Part shown: positions 9,153-18,049 of the stretch, in pieces
Numbering within the stretch: position 1 is the first letter of the stretch
How the letters are laid out: every line of letters starts with the position of its first letter
The notes under the pieces: model-generated
Told to the model about the DNA's origin: nothing
The model's database searches: none
What the model saw: the letters and a program-made list of their open reading frames with translations, nothing else
Translations under genes and position numbers: made by a program
Source: Pseudomonas sp. Leaf48
GTDB lineage: Bacteria; Pseudomonadota; Gammaproteobacteria; Pseudomonadales; Pseudomonadaceae
DNA: 64,000 nt
Direction of reading: 5' to 3'
Assembly (NCBI RefSeq): GCF_001421885.1
Contig: NZ_LMLH01000028.1
Span: 147,757 to 211,756, forward strand

Positions 9153-9698
9153 ATGAGCCCCAGCCTGTCCGATACACCCGCGCTGTCACGGCGCGGCCTG
9201 CTCAAATTCAGCCTCGGCGCCAGCGCCTTTCTCGCCACTGCCGGACTGGGCGCCAGCCTCAGCGGCTGCTCGTCCAGCGTCCCGGCCAACGGTTTTGCCT
9301 CCCTGCGCACCGGCGATTTAGCTTTCCTGCGCGCCTTGATCCCGGTAATGCTCACCGGCGCCGTAAGCAGCGAACGCATGCCCGACGCCGTCGAAGGCAC
9401 CCTGAAAAGCCTGGATTACAACCTCGATCACCTGTCACCGGAAATGCTCAAGTTGACCCGGCAGCTCTTCGACGTGCTGGGCATGGCCGTGACCCGCGGT
9501 CCGCTGACCGGGATCTGGGGCAGTTGGGAAAACGCCAGTGCCAACGATATCCGCCAGTTTCTGGATCGCTGGGAAAACAGCTCGTTGAGCCTGCTGCGCA
9601 TGGGCCACAGCTCATTGCTGCAACTGGTGATGATGGCCTGGTATGGGCGCAAGGAGTCATGGGCGCATTGCGGGTATCCCGGGCCTCCCACAGTTTGA
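9153..9698 (+). CDS. laoB: Tat-signal accessory protein LaoB
   Basis: A 181-residue protein with a twin-arginine signal (SRRGLLKFSLGASAF). It could also be a lipoprotein, since LSGCSSS resembles a lipobox. The mature part has no recognised catalytic motif. It sits between the aldehyde dehydrogenase and the GMC oxidoreductase genes, as the small partner genes of GMC alcohol dehydrogenases often do. From memory, the P. aeruginosa LaoB equivalent is needed for LaoA function. It may co-export or anchor LaoA, which has no obvious signal of its own; that is inference. Confidence 0.8.
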   Translation: MSPSLSDTPALSRRGLLKFSLGASAFLATAGLGASLSGCSSSVPANGFASLRTGDLAFLRALIPVMLTGAVSSERMPDAVEGTLKSLDYNLDHLSPEMLKLTRQLFDVLGMAVTRGPLTGIWGSWENASANDIRQFLDRWENSSLSLLRMGHSSLLQLVMMAWYGRKESWAHCGYPGPPTV

Positions 9699-9775
9699 AA
9701 CCGGGTCGCCCCCTTCGCGAAGACGTCGGTCGTATCACCACAGCACTTGAACCATAATAAAAAGAGAACCAGAAG

Positions 9776-11371
9776 ATGCCCGTACCCGATCCGTTCCGCG
9801 AAGGCATGGCCCGAGGCTGGAAAACCTACAATGGCTCGCAACTGACCCGGGACCTGACCCTCGAAGCGGATGTGGCGATCATCGGCAGCGGGGCCGGCGG
9901 CGGTACCACTGCGGAGATTCTCAGCGCGGCCGGCTACAAGGTGCTGCTGATCGAGGAAGGCCCGCTCAAGACCAGCAGCGACTTCAAGCTGCTCGAAGAC
10001 CAGGCCTACGCCAGCCTCTATCAGGAAGGCATCGGCCGCATGAGCAAAGACGGCGCGATCACCATCCTGCAAGGCCGTGCGGTGGGCGGCACCACGCTGA
10101 TCAACTGGACCTCCAGCTTCCGTACTCCAGAGGCAACCCTGGAACACTGGGCCAGGGAGCATAACGTCAAGGGCCACAGCCCGGCGGACATGGCCCCGTG
10201 GTTCGAGAAAATGGAGCAGCGCCTGGGCGTCGCCCCGTGGATGGTGCCGCCCAACCCCAACAACGACGTGATCCGCAAAGGTTGCGAGAGCCTGGGTTAC
10301 AGCTGGCATGTGATCCCGCGCAACGTGCGCGGTTGCTGGAACCTCGGTTACTGCGGCATGGGCTGCCCGACCAATGCCAAGCAGTCGATGATGGTCACCA
10401 CCATTCCGGCGACCCTGGAAAAAGGCGGCGAACTGCTTTACCTGGCCCGCGCGGAAAAACTCTCTCTCAGCGGCGACAAGGTCACCGGCCTGCAATGCTC
10501 GGCGATGGATGAACGTTGTGTCGCGCCAACCGGGCGCACCATTACGGTCAAGGCGCGGCATTACGTGCTGGCCGGCGGCGGCATCAACAGCCCTGCGCTA
10601 CTGCTGCGCTCCGGCGCACCTGATCCGCATAAGCGCCTGGGCAAGCGCACGTTCCTGCATCCGGTGAACATGTCCGCCGCGCTGTTCGACGAGGTGATCA
10701 ACCCTTTCTATGGCGCGCCGCAGTCAATCTACTCCGACCACTTCCAGTGGCTGGACGGCACCGCCGGCAAGATGTCCTACAAACTCGAAGTCCCGCCACT
10801 GCACCCGGCGCTGGCCACGACCTTGCTCGGAGGCTTCGGCGAGGAAAATTCGCAGCACATGGCGAACCTGCCGCACACCCACGCCATGCTGGCGCTGCTC
10901 CGGGACGGTTTTCACCCGGACAGCCCCGGTGGCAGCGTCGAATTGCGCAGCGATGACACCCCGGTGCTCGACTATCAGCTCTCGCCCTATACCTGGGATG
11001 GATTGCGCCGGGCGTTCCACAGCATGGCCGAGATCCAGTTCGCCGGTGGCGCCAAGGCGGTAATGCCAATGCACGCCGACGCCCGCTACGTGAAAACCCT
11101 GGCCGAAGCGCGCACGCTGATCGATGGCCTGAGCCTGGAGCTGTATCGAACCCGCTTGGGCAGCGCCCATGTGATGGGCGGTTGCGCCATGGGTGAAGAC
11201 CCGGTCCATGCCGTGACCGACAGCCTCGGCCGCCATCATCAACTGGGCAATCTGTCGATCCACGACGGTTCATTATTCCCCACCAGCATTGGCGCCAACC
11301 CGCAGCTTTCGGTCTATGGACTGACGGCGCAACTGGCGACCGCCCTGGCCGAGCGCTTGAAAAATCCGTGA
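9776..11371 (+). CDS. laoA: GMC-family alcohol oxidoreductase LaoA
   Basis: A 531-residue FAD-dependent glucose-methanol-choline oxidoreductase. The dinucleotide-binding motif is VAIIGSGAGGGTTAEIL (about residues 33-50). The FAD-contacting loop is GRAVGGTTLINW, and the C-terminal GMC motif GSLFPTSIGANPQLSVY carries the active-site region. Internal motifs GCWNLGYCGMGCP and GAKQSM-type segments are typical of the long-chain alcohol branch. In the lao pathway it would oxidise long-chain primary alcohols to aldehydes that LaoC then oxidises. It ends the operon; coaD starts 115 bases downstream. Confidence 0.92.
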   Translation: MPVPDPFREGMARGWKTYNGSQLTRDLTLEADVAIIGSGAGGGTTAEILSAAGYKVLLIEEGPLKTSSDFKLLEDQAYASLYQEGIGRMSKDGAITILQGRAVGGTTLINWTSSFRTPEATLEHWAREHNVKGHSPADMAPWFEKMEQRLGVAPWMVPPNPNNDVIRKGCESLGYSWHVIPRNVRGCWNLGYCGMGCPTNAKQSMMVTTIPATLEKGGELLYLARAEKLSLSGDKVTGLQCSAMDERCVAPTGRTITVKARHYVLAGGGINSPALLLRSGAPDPHKRLGKRTFLHPVNMSAALFDEVINPFYGAPQSIYSDHFQWLDGTAGKMSYKLEVPPLHPALATTLLGGFGEENSQHMANLPHTHAMLALLRDGFHPDSPGGSVELRSDDTPVLDYQLSPYTWDGLRRAFHSMAEIQFAGGAKAVMPMHADARYVKTLAEARTLIDGLSLELYRTRLGSAHVMGGCAMGEDPVHAVTDSLGRHHQLGNLSIHDGSLFPTSIGANPQLSVYGLTAQLATALAERLKNP

Positions 11372-11486
11372 AAAATATGATTATCCCTGTCGTCTATAGT
11401 GCTTTCTTATCCCACAGGCGACTTGGCCGACCGGGAAGGCTGCGATACCATCCGACTCCCCAACGGATTCCCGCCAGGACGACGCG

Positions 11487-11966
11487 ATGAACCGAGTGTT
11501 GTACCCAGGTACCTTCGACCCTATTACCAAGGGCCATGGCGATCTGGTCGAACGCGCCTCGCGCCTGTTCGACCACGTGATCATTGCCGTCGCCGCCAGC
11601 CCGAAGAAAAACCCGCTGTTTCCTCTGGAACAACGAGTGGAACTGGCGCGCGAGGTCACCCAGCATCTGCCCAACGTTGAAGTGGTCGGCTTCTCGACGC
11701 TGCTGGCGCATTTCGCCAAAGAGCAGAATGCCAACGTGTTCCTGCGTGGTTTGCGCGCGGTGTCGGACTTCGAATACGAGTTCCAGCTGGCCAACATGAA
11801 CCGTCAGCTGGCGCCGGATGTGGAAAGCCTGTTTCTTACCCCATCCGAACGCTACTCGTTCATCTCCTCGACGCTGGTCCGTGAAATCGCAGCCCTGGGC
11901 GGCGACATCACCAAGTTCGTACACCCTGCGGTGGCGGATGCTCTTACACTTCGATTCAAGAAGTAA
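11487..11966 (+). CDS. coaD: Phosphopantetheine adenylyltransferase CoaD
   Basis: A 159-residue nucleotidyltransferase that catalyses the penultimate step of coenzyme A synthesis (4'-phosphopantetheine + ATP to dephospho-CoA). The class signature is complete: GTFDPITKGHGDL near the N-terminus (T/HxGH type), FLRGLRAVSDFEYE in the middle, and YSFISSTLVREIA containing the ISSTxVR motif. Length is exactly typical. An AGGA lies before the ATG. Confidence 0.97.
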   Translation: MNRVLYPGTFDPITKGHGDLVERASRLFDHVIIAVAASPKKNPLFPLEQRVELAREVTQHLPNVEVVGFSTLLAHFAKEQNANVFLRGLRAVSDFEYEFQLANMNRQLAPDVESLFLTPSERYSFISSTLVREIAALGGDITKFVHPAVADALTLRFKK

Positions 11967-11974
11967 TACACGAC

Positions 11975-12053
11975 TGTAGGAGCCGGCTTGCTGGCGATGA
12001 ATACAACGCGGTGCACCTGATACACCGCCATCGCCAGCAAGCCGGCTCCTACA
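11975..12053. repeat. REPIN (inverted REP pair, GCCGGCTTGCTGGCGATG class)
   Basis: TGTAGGAGCCGGCTTGCTGG at the left faces its inverse at the right, separated by about 28 bases, between coaD and the ferredoxin gene. The same class recurs at 35972-36054 and, singly, at 52649-52674. Confidence 0.85.
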
Positions 12054-12148
12054 GAACGTCGCGTGCGCGTGCATAGCGCCCACCAATACGGCACAATTAC
12101 GCGCATTGATTTATTGCGCCCGGGCCTGCCGCCCCGGCTGGAGTTAGC

Positions 12149-12400
12149 ATGTCCCTGATCATCACCGACGATTGCATCAACTGCGACGTCTGCGAACCCG
12201 AGTGCCCGAACGCCGCCATTTCCCAAGGCGAAGAGATCTACGTGATCGACCCGAACCTGTGCACCCAGTGCGTCGGCCACTACGACGAACCGCAGTGCCA
12301 GCAGGTCTGCCCGGTGGATTGCATTCCGCTGGACGAAGCCCATCCGGAAACTGAAGAACAGTTGATGGAGAAGTATCGGAAGATTACCGGCAAGGCTTGA
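12149..12400 (+). CDS. 2[4Fe-4S] ferredoxin, AlvinFdx/YfhL type
   Basis: An 83-residue dicluster ferredoxin. The first cluster motif is C-x2-C-x2-C-x3-CP (CINCDVCEPECP). The second is C-x2-C-x8-C-x3-CP (CTQC to CPVDC) with an eight-residue insertion between the second and third cysteines, followed by a C-terminal helix (EEQLMEKYRKITGKA). Insertion plus helix define the Allochromatium-type ferredoxins, which have very low and widely separated redox potentials. The single-gene locus next to coaD is conserved in pseudomonads by recollection. The electron-transfer partner is unknown. Confidence 0.93.
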   Translation: MSLIITDDCINCDVCEPECPNAAISQGEEIYVIDPNLCTQCVGHYDEPQCQQVCPVDCIPLDEAHPETEEQLMEKYRKITGKA

Positions 12401-12451
12401 GTCATCTGGCGCCTGTCAGGGCGCCAAATTCTTAAAGGTTTACCGCGCGTA

Positions 12452-13264
12452 TCAACTCTGACAACGCGGACAAAAAACGCTCGCACGCTGCCCAAGCTTC
12501 ACTTCGCGCAGCCCCGTGCCGCAAACCTTGCAGTGTTCGCCGCCACGGCCGTACACAAACAATTCCTGCTGGAAATAACCCGGCTGGCCATCCCCGCCGA
12601 TGAAATCGCGCAAGGTAGTACCGCCGCGCTCGATGGCGGCGGCCAGGATGCGTTTGATCTCGATCGCCAGCTTCAGGTAACGCGCCCGGGAGATGCTCCC
12701 GGCTTCGCGACGCGGGTCAATGCCCGCGGCGAACAGCGCTTCGGTCGCGTAAATATTGCCGACGCCCACCACCACCGCGTTGTCCATGATGAACGGCTTG
12801 ACCGCCATTGAGCGCCCACGGGACTGCTGGAACAACCGCTCGCCGTCGAACAGATCGGTCAACGGCTCCGGCCCCAGGCGAATCAGCAACTCGTGGTTGA
12901 GCGGGTCGAGGCTCCAGAGCATCGCACCAAAACGCCTTGGGTCGGTGTAGCGCAGGGCCAGGCCCGACTCCAGCTCGATGTCCACATGCTCATGCTTGAG
13001 TGCCGGCAACCCGGCCTCCACCAGGCGCAAATTGCCCGACATGCCCAAGTGACTGATCAAGGTGCCGACTTCGGCGTTGATCAACAGGTATTTGGCGCGC
13101 CGTTCCACCAGCACGATGCGCTGGCCCGACAAGCGCACATCGAGGTCCTCGGGAATCGGCCAGCGCAGACGCCGATCGCGCACGATCACCCGCGTGACAC
13201 GCTGGCCTTCCAGGTGCGGCGCTATGCCGCGACGGGTGGTTTCGACTTCTGGCAGTTCAGGCAT
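12452..13264 (-). CDS. mutM: Formamidopyrimidine-DNA glycosylase MutM (Fpg)
   Basis: A 270-residue base-excision repair glycosylase/AP lyase that removes 8-oxoguanine and FapyG. The N-terminus MPELPEVETTRRGI supplies the catalytic Pro and Glu after Met removal. The H2TH region contains GVGNIYATEALF. The C-terminal zinc finger is C-x2-C (CKVC) and C-x2-C (CPRC). Length is normal. Confidence 0.97.
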   Translation of the reverse strand: MPELPEVETTRRGIAPHLEGQRVTRVIVRDRRLRWPIPEDLDVRLSGQRIVLVERRAKYLLINAEVGTLISHLGMSGNLRLVEAGLPALKHEHVDIELESGLALRYTDPRRFGAMLWSLDPLNHELLIRLGPEPLTDLFDGERLFQQSRGRSMAVKPFIMDNAVVVGVGNIYATEALFAAGIDPRREAGSISRARYLKLAIEIKRILAAAIERGGTTLRDFIGGDGQPGYFQQELFVYGRGGEHCKVCGTGLREVKLGQRASVFCPRCQS

Positions 13265-13298
13265 GGCGCTCTCGATCAGGCTCTCGAATTGAAAAGTC

Positions 13299-14168
13299 TC
13301 AGCGATGAGTACCGAGGTCGCGAATCGTTTGCTTCAGGGTCTCGAAGTCGTAGTCCGAGAGACCCACGTAATCGAGCACCAGAGGCGCAATGCTGTTCCA
13401 CTCGTGATCTTCGGTCTGATTACCCAGGACCCGATAGGACGCACAGATGTGCTCGGCCATCTTCAGGATCGCCAGCAGGTTCTTCAACGAGCTGTTGCGT
13501 GACGACTCATCGCTGAAAATCGCCAGGGCGTTATGGTGATTGGCGATCGCCGTGCTCACATGCTCCGGCAGGCGCCAGGACTTGGCCGTGTAGTAACCGA
13601 CCACCGCATGGTTGGTGTTGAATTCACGGTTCTCGGTATCCACCACCCGGCATTCGGCACTGGCGTTGGCATAGGCCTGCTCCAGAACACCCATGTAGCT
13701 GGGGAAGCGCTGCAGCATCAGCGGCACGCCGCAGTCGTGGAACAAGCCCAATGCGTAGGCTTCGTCACCGTTCTGAATGCCGATGCGCTTGGCCAATGTG
13801 AGGCAGGTCATCGCCACGTCCTGGGCGGTGTCCCAGAAACGGTTCAGGGTAACGATGGTCTCGTCGTTCATCTCGCCCTTGATCGACTGCGCGTTGATCA
13901 GGTTGATGATCGACCGGCTGCCCAGCAGATTCACGGCGCGCTGGATCGACGCAATCTTGTTGCTCAGGCCGTAATACGGCGAGTTGACGATTTTCAGCAA
14001 GGAACCGGAAAGGCCCGGGTCCTGGGAAATGAGCTTGGCGATGACTTCCAGATCCGGATCGGGCATGTACTGCTCCATCTGCAAATCCACCATGATTTGC
14101 GGCTGGGCCGGCACGCTGATGCCCTGCAGGGCTTGTTGGATCTGTTCGGAAGTCAGCTCTTGGGACAT
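13299..14168 (-). CDS. HDOD-domain protein
   Basis: A 289-residue protein made up almost entirely of an HDOD domain (a metal-free HD-related fold), with MVDLQMEQYMPDPDLEVIAKLISQDPGLSGSLLKIVNSPYYG at its N-terminal end as the family signature. HDOD proteins are thought to act as scaffolds in signalling, motility or stress circuits. No GGDEF, EAL or receiver domain is attached here. It follows mutM on the same strand with a 34-base gap. The partner is unknown. Confidence 0.9.
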   Translation of the reverse strand: MSQELTSEQIQQALQGISVPAQPQIMVDLQMEQYMPDPDLEVIAKLISQDPGLSGSLLKIVNSPYYGLSNKIASIQRAVNLLGSRSIINLINAQSIKGEMNDETIVTLNRFWDTAQDVAMTCLTLAKRIGIQNGDEAYALGLFHDCGVPLMLQRFPSYMGVLEQAYANASAECRVVDTENREFNTNHAVVGYYTAKSWRLPEHVSTAIANHHNALAIFSDESSRNSSLKNLLAILKMAEHICASYRVLGNQTEDHEWNSIAPLVLDYVGLSDYDFETLKQTIRDLGTHR

Positions 14169-14407
14169 AAGTGCACACTCTGGGTCAGGAGGCGATTCTA
14201 ACCTTTATGAAGTTGGATCCGACACACCAGAGGGCATTTCGGCTGAACTTTCATTGAAGCCCAGTTTGCGGGCTTGTAAACGCCAATTGCCGGGGCTGCA
14301 ATCTTTTCGGCCTCCCCGCAAGCCCGAAACTCCCGCGTTCATCGCACACCAGACCCGCCGCCACCTTCAACACGCTATACTCCCGCTCTTTTTTCCGGAG
14401 CGACGTC

Positions 14408-15604
14408 ATGTCCCTGCCTAGCCTGCGCCTCAAAGCCAACGCCGACCGTCGCCTGCGCAACGGCCACTTGTGGGTCTACAGCAACGAAATCGACGTGGCC
14501 GCCACCCCGTTGCACGGCTTCAAGGCCGGCGATCAGGCGATTCTCGAATCTGCCGGCGGCAAGTCGCTGGGCATCGTTGCCATGAGCCCGAACAACCTGA
14601 TCTGCGCGCGCCTGCTGTCGCGTGACATCAAGCTGCCGCTGGACAAGTCGCTGCTGGTGCACCGCCTGAACGTCGCCTTGTCCCTGCGCGACCGCCTGTT
14701 CGACAAGCCTTTCTATCGCCTGGTGTACGGTGACTCCGACCTGCTGCCGGGTCTGGTGGTCGACCGTTTCGGCGACATCCTCGTGGTGCAGATCGCTTCG
14801 GCGACCATGGAAGCCCATAAAGACGACGTGATCGCAGCACTGACCCAAGTGCTCAAGCCAAGCGGCATCCTGTTCAAGAACGATTCCGCCGCTCGCGACG
14901 CCGAAGGCCTCAATCGCTACGTCGAAACCGTGTTCGGCCTGGTGCCGGAGTGGGTCGCGCTGGAAGAGAACGGCGTGAAATTCGAAGCCCCGGTCATCCA
15001 GGGCCAGAAAACCGGCTGGTTCTACGACCACCGCATGAACCGCGCCCGTCTGGCTCCGTATGCCAAGGGCAAACGCGTTCTGGACCTGTACAGCTACATC
15101 GGCGGCTGGGGCGTGCAGGCTGCCGCGTTCGGCGCCAGCGAAGTGTTCTGCGTCGACGCCTCCTCCTTCGCCCTTGATGGCGTGGAGCGCAACGCCGCGC
15201 TGAACGGCTTCGCCGAAAAAATGACTTGCATCGAAGGCGACGTCTTCGAAGCCCTGAAAGAGCTGAAAGCCAGCGAAGAGCGTTTCGACGTGATCGTCGC
15301 CGACCCGCCAGCCTTCATCAAACGCAAGAAAGACATGAAAAACGGCGAAGGCGCCTACCGCCGCCTGAACGAGCAAGCCATGCGCCTGCTCAGCAAGGAC
15401 GGCATCCTGGTCAGCGCATCCTGCTCGATGCACCTGCCCGAAGACGACCTGCAAAACATCCTGCTGACCAGCGCCCGCCACCTGGACCGCAACATCCAGA
15501 TGCTCGAACGCGGCGGCCAGGGCCCGGATCATCCGGTGCATCCGGCGATTGCTGAAACCCGTTACATCAAGAGCATTACTTGCCGGTTGCTGCCTAACAG
15601 CTAA
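14408..15604 (+). CDS. rlmI: 23S rRNA (cytosine1962-C5)-methyltransferase RlmI
   Basis: A 398-residue class I SAM-dependent methyltransferase. The N-terminal PUA domain (SLRLKANADRRLRNGHLWVYSNEI) binds RNA. The central EEHD region contains GQKTGWFYDHRMNR, and the SAM motif is VLDLYSYIGGWGVQAA. DPPAFIKRKKD is the catalytic segment, and a Cys (SASCSMH) near the C-terminus fits m5C chemistry. The ATG follows a GGAG site. Length matches the YccW/RlmI family. Confidence 0.94.
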   Translation: MSLPSLRLKANADRRLRNGHLWVYSNEIDVAATPLHGFKAGDQAILESAGGKSLGIVAMSPNNLICARLLSRDIKLPLDKSLLVHRLNVALSLRDRLFDKPFYRLVYGDSDLLPGLVVDRFGDILVVQIASATMEAHKDDVIAALTQVLKPSGILFKNDSAARDAEGLNRYVETVFGLVPEWVALEENGVKFEAPVIQGQKTGWFYDHRMNRARLAPYAKGKRVLDLYSYIGGWGVQAAAFGASEVFCVDASSFALDGVERNAALNGFAEKMTCIEGDVFEALKELKASEERFDVIVADPPAFIKRKKDMKNGEGAYRRLNEQAMRLLSKDGILVSASCSMHLPEDDLQNILLTSARHLDRNIQMLERGGQGPDHPVHPAIAETRYIKSITCRLLPNS

Positions 15605-15610
15605 GGCGCA

Positions 15611-15654
15611 CGCCGCTCCCACATTGGAATGCAAATTTCCTGTGGGAGCGGCGG
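15611..15654 (+). terminator. Hairpin after rlmI (REP-like)
   Basis: A perfect 13-base inverted repeat, CGCCGCTCCCACA (15611-15623) and TGTGGGAGCGGCG (15641-15653), lies just after the rlmI stop. There is no long T-run, so it could be a REP-type element used as a transcript end. Confidence 0.55.
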
Positions 15655-15848
15655 TGCAGCGATCCGACCTGGTCGCAAAAACGCCAGCCAACATGGATGT
15701 CGGCTGGATTGATGACTTCGCGAGTTTGTTCGCCACCAAAAGATCAGTCCCACAATGAATAGGGAATGATCCTACCCTCCCCGCATTGACTTCCCCCTCT
15801 CAACAAATCAATCCTCGGCCACCTCTCACGGAATGAGCAGACCGACTG

Positions 15849-17069
15849 ATGGAGTACAGCAATAAATCCACGCAAAAGGTTTCAGCCATCCTGCTGCTGA
15901 TGGCCATGACGTTGCTAAGCGTTTTCCCCCTTGATGTTTTGCTGCCCTCCTTCCCCGCACTGGCGGAACACTTCCGGACCTCTCCTGCCGACATTGCGTT
16001 ATCCATCAGTTTTTTCGCTGTCGGTATCTCGCTTTCCCAACTGGTGATCGGCCCACTTTCGGACTCATTTGGACGTAAAAACCTGCTGCTGACGGGCATG
16101 ATGGTTTCGATCATCGGCGCGCTGGGCTGTGTCCTGTCGACGGAATACACCTGGTTCCTGGTATTTCGGATGGTGCAGGCCATCGGCTGCGGTTGCTTCG
16201 TGCTTTCGCAGGCACTGATCCAGGATCTGTTCGAGGGCAAGGAGCGGGACCGACTGCGGATTCTGATGATCACTGCCAGCGGGGTTTTCATTTCCATCTC
16301 GCCACTGGTCGGTAGCGTGCTGCAACAAATTCTGGATTGGCCCGGCAGCTTTTTGCTGTTCATCGCCGTGGCCGCCGCCGTATTTGTGAAGGTTTGCTTT
16401 TTTCTGGATAACCCGCGCGCAATCAAAACCTCACGTCAGAGCATCCTCAGCTCTTACCGTCTGGTATGCGGCGATATAGGTTTCATCGGCTATTGGCTGA
16501 TCGCGGCGATTGCATTCACCTGCCACTTTTCCTTCATCGTGGTCTCGCCGCTGATTTTCATGGAGCAGTTGCAGCTATCGACCTATGAGTTTTCGCTGAC
16601 CCTGCTGCTCTACGGAGCGGCTTACATCCTCGGAGGGGTTCTCGCCCGGTTTCTCGCCGGCCGGATCGCCCCCAAGACGCAAATCATCGTGGGTCTCGGT
16701 CTGATCTTCTGTGGGGGACTGGTGATGCTGGTACTCTCAAGCTTGCTGGAGCTTTCGATCCTGACTGTGCTCGCGCCGATGATCATCTGCACTGCCGGCA
16801 CCATCATCGCCCGCCCGATCGCAACTTCCAAAGCCATGGAGGTATTCCCGGAAAACGCCGGCACGTCGGCATCGGCCGGAAACACACTGGTTTTCATCTG
16901 CGGTGGTCTGACCAGCGCATTGATCAACCTGAGTGGAACAGATTTGCAAGTCACCCTGGCACTGTCTTTCCTGCTGCTCAGCTCGGCGGCACTTGCTCTC
17001 AATGCATTAATCAATCGTCAGACCAACACCTGTAGGAGCGAGCACGCTCGCGATGGACGTCAACGATAA
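15849..17069 (+). CDS. Bcr/CflA-type drug efflux MFS transporter
   Basis: A 406-residue, twelve-helix major facilitator of the drug:H+ antiporter-1 Bcr/CflA branch. The N-terminus shows the branch motif DVLLPSFPALAEHF, and loop 2-3 has the MFS motif A version GPLSDSFGRKN. The last 12 residues (from about Cys395, CRSEHARDGRQR) are encoded by the left arm of the REPIN at 17031-17130, which also supplies the stop codon. The substrate cannot be read from sequence. The ribosome-binding site is weak. Confidence 0.9.
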   Translation: MEYSNKSTQKVSAILLLMAMTLLSVFPLDVLLPSFPALAEHFRTSPADIALSISFFAVGISLSQLVIGPLSDSFGRKNLLLTGMMVSIIGALGCVLSTEYTWFLVFRMVQAIGCGCFVLSQALIQDLFEGKERDRLRILMITASGVFISISPLVGSVLQQILDWPGSFLLFIAVAAAVFVKVCFFLDNPRAIKTSRQSILSSYRLVCGDIGFIGYWLIAAIAFTCHFSFIVVSPLIFMEQLQLSTYEFSLTLLLYGAAYILGGVLARFLAGRIAPKTQIIVGLGLIFCGGLVMLVLSSLLELSILTVLAPMIICTAGTIIARPIATSKAMEVFPENAGTSASAGNTLVFICGGLTSALINLSGTDLQVTLALSFLLLSSAALALNALINRQTNTCRSEHARDGRQR

Positions 17070-17130
17070 CGCGGGAAACCTGGTGCCCCGCGGTGCACTT
17101 GGGTTCATCGCGAGCATGCTCGCTCCTACA
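17031..17130. repeat. REPIN (GAGCATGCTC class), left flank of RAYT gene
   Basis: TGTAGGAGCGAGCACGCTCGCGATG faces its inverse CATCGCGAGCATGCTCGCTCC. The interior begins ACGTCAACGATAACGCGGGAAACCTGG, nearly identical to the REPIN at 17709. The left arm is translated as the C-terminus of the upstream MFS gene. Confidence 0.9.
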
Positions 17131-17229
17131 GATAAAGCGACTGGCGACACATTTTGACTCTCTGTCATTACGACAGCCTCACCTGTGGCGTCTAAGGTTT
17201 CTCTTCCAACCACAGAAGAGGACAACGGA

Positions 17230-17688
17230 ATGTCCAGCACGCCACACGGCCACCGTTTGCGCTCCGGCCGGCACTCAGAGCAGGGCCGGGTCTATCTGCT
17301 CACTGCTGTTACCCACGAGCGAACCCCTGTCTTCAAGGACTGGCGCATGGGGCGCCTGCTCGTGCATGAATTCAGAAAGGCTCATGACTCGGGAAAGGCC
17401 ACTTCTATTGCCTGGGTCGTCATGCCGGATCACTTTCACTGGCTGCTCGAGTTGCACAACGGCGATTTGCCGAAACTGATGCAAACCACCAAAGCCCGAA
17501 GTGCTCGCGCCATCAACCTCCAGCGAGGCCAGCCAGAGAGGCTGTGGCAGAAAGGTTATTTCGACCGGGCGCTGCGCCGGGAGGAAGACCTGAAGGCTGC
17601 TGCTCGGTACATCATCGCCAACCCGTTACGCGCAGGGCTTGTCGACCATATCGGCGATTACCCACTGTGGGACGCCACCTGGCTCTGA
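17230..17688 (+). CDS. REP-associated tyrosine transposase (RAYT)
   Basis: A 152-residue single-domain Y1/HUH transposase of the IS200/IS605-related RAYT family. The metal-binding HUH-type motif is MPDHFHWLLEL (HxH), and the catalytic tyrosine is expected in RYIIANPLRAGLV. YFDRALR is a further family signature. The ATG at 17230 is chosen because AGAGG lies upstream; an in-frame GTG at 17185 is less likely. REPINs of one class lie on both sides, the standard RAYT arrangement. RAYTs are domesticated single-copy genes thought to move or maintain REP sequences. The ORF appears intact. Confidence 0.93.
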   Translation: MSSTPHGHRLRSGRHSEQGRVYLLTAVTHERTPVFKDWRMGRLLVHEFRKAHDSGKATSIAWVVMPDHFHWLLELHNGDLPKLMQTTKARSARAINLQRGQPERLWQKGYFDRALRREEDLKAAARYIIANPLRAGLVDHIGDYPLWDATWL

Positions 17689-17708
17689 CATCACCGCACC
17701 CCGTCTCC

Positions 17709-17809
17709 TGTAGGAGCGAGCACGCTCGCGATGGTCGTCAACGATAACGCGGGAAACCTGACAACCCACGGCGGCCTTGAGTCCATCGCGAGCATGCTCG
17801 CTCCTACAG
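17709..17809. repeat. REPIN (GAGCATGCTC class), right flank of RAYT gene
   Basis: The same arms and the same first 25 interior bases as the REPIN at 17031, in the same orientation. The two therefore form direct copies bracketing the RAYT gene. Confidence 0.9.
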
Positions 17810-18049
17810 GGTTGCGTTTGCCCACACGTCTCGTGAATGCTTGCAGCCATTCCCTCCCGCCGCCAGCCGTGTAGAATCGCCACATTCATCGCCAGTCATC
17901 CCCGGCGGGTTTATGAGCTCAAGCTGAAGCGCGCGGCGATCCCGCAAAGTTATCGGCAACTTCCGGACACACGGCCATTTCTGGGTGTTCCAGACGTCAA
18001 TAGAAGCTCACTTCCCTTTTGATACCTGATTAGCCGCCCGGAGTGCTTC

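Noticed and set aside
13533..14201. Plus-strand frame opposite the HDOD gene
   Set aside because: The minus frame matches a known domain over its full length; the plus frame has no recognisable motif or ribosome site.
17811..18049. Possible attenuator or leader peptide upstream of ilvD
   Set aside because: No run of Leu/Ile/Val codons and no alternative hairpins could be seen.
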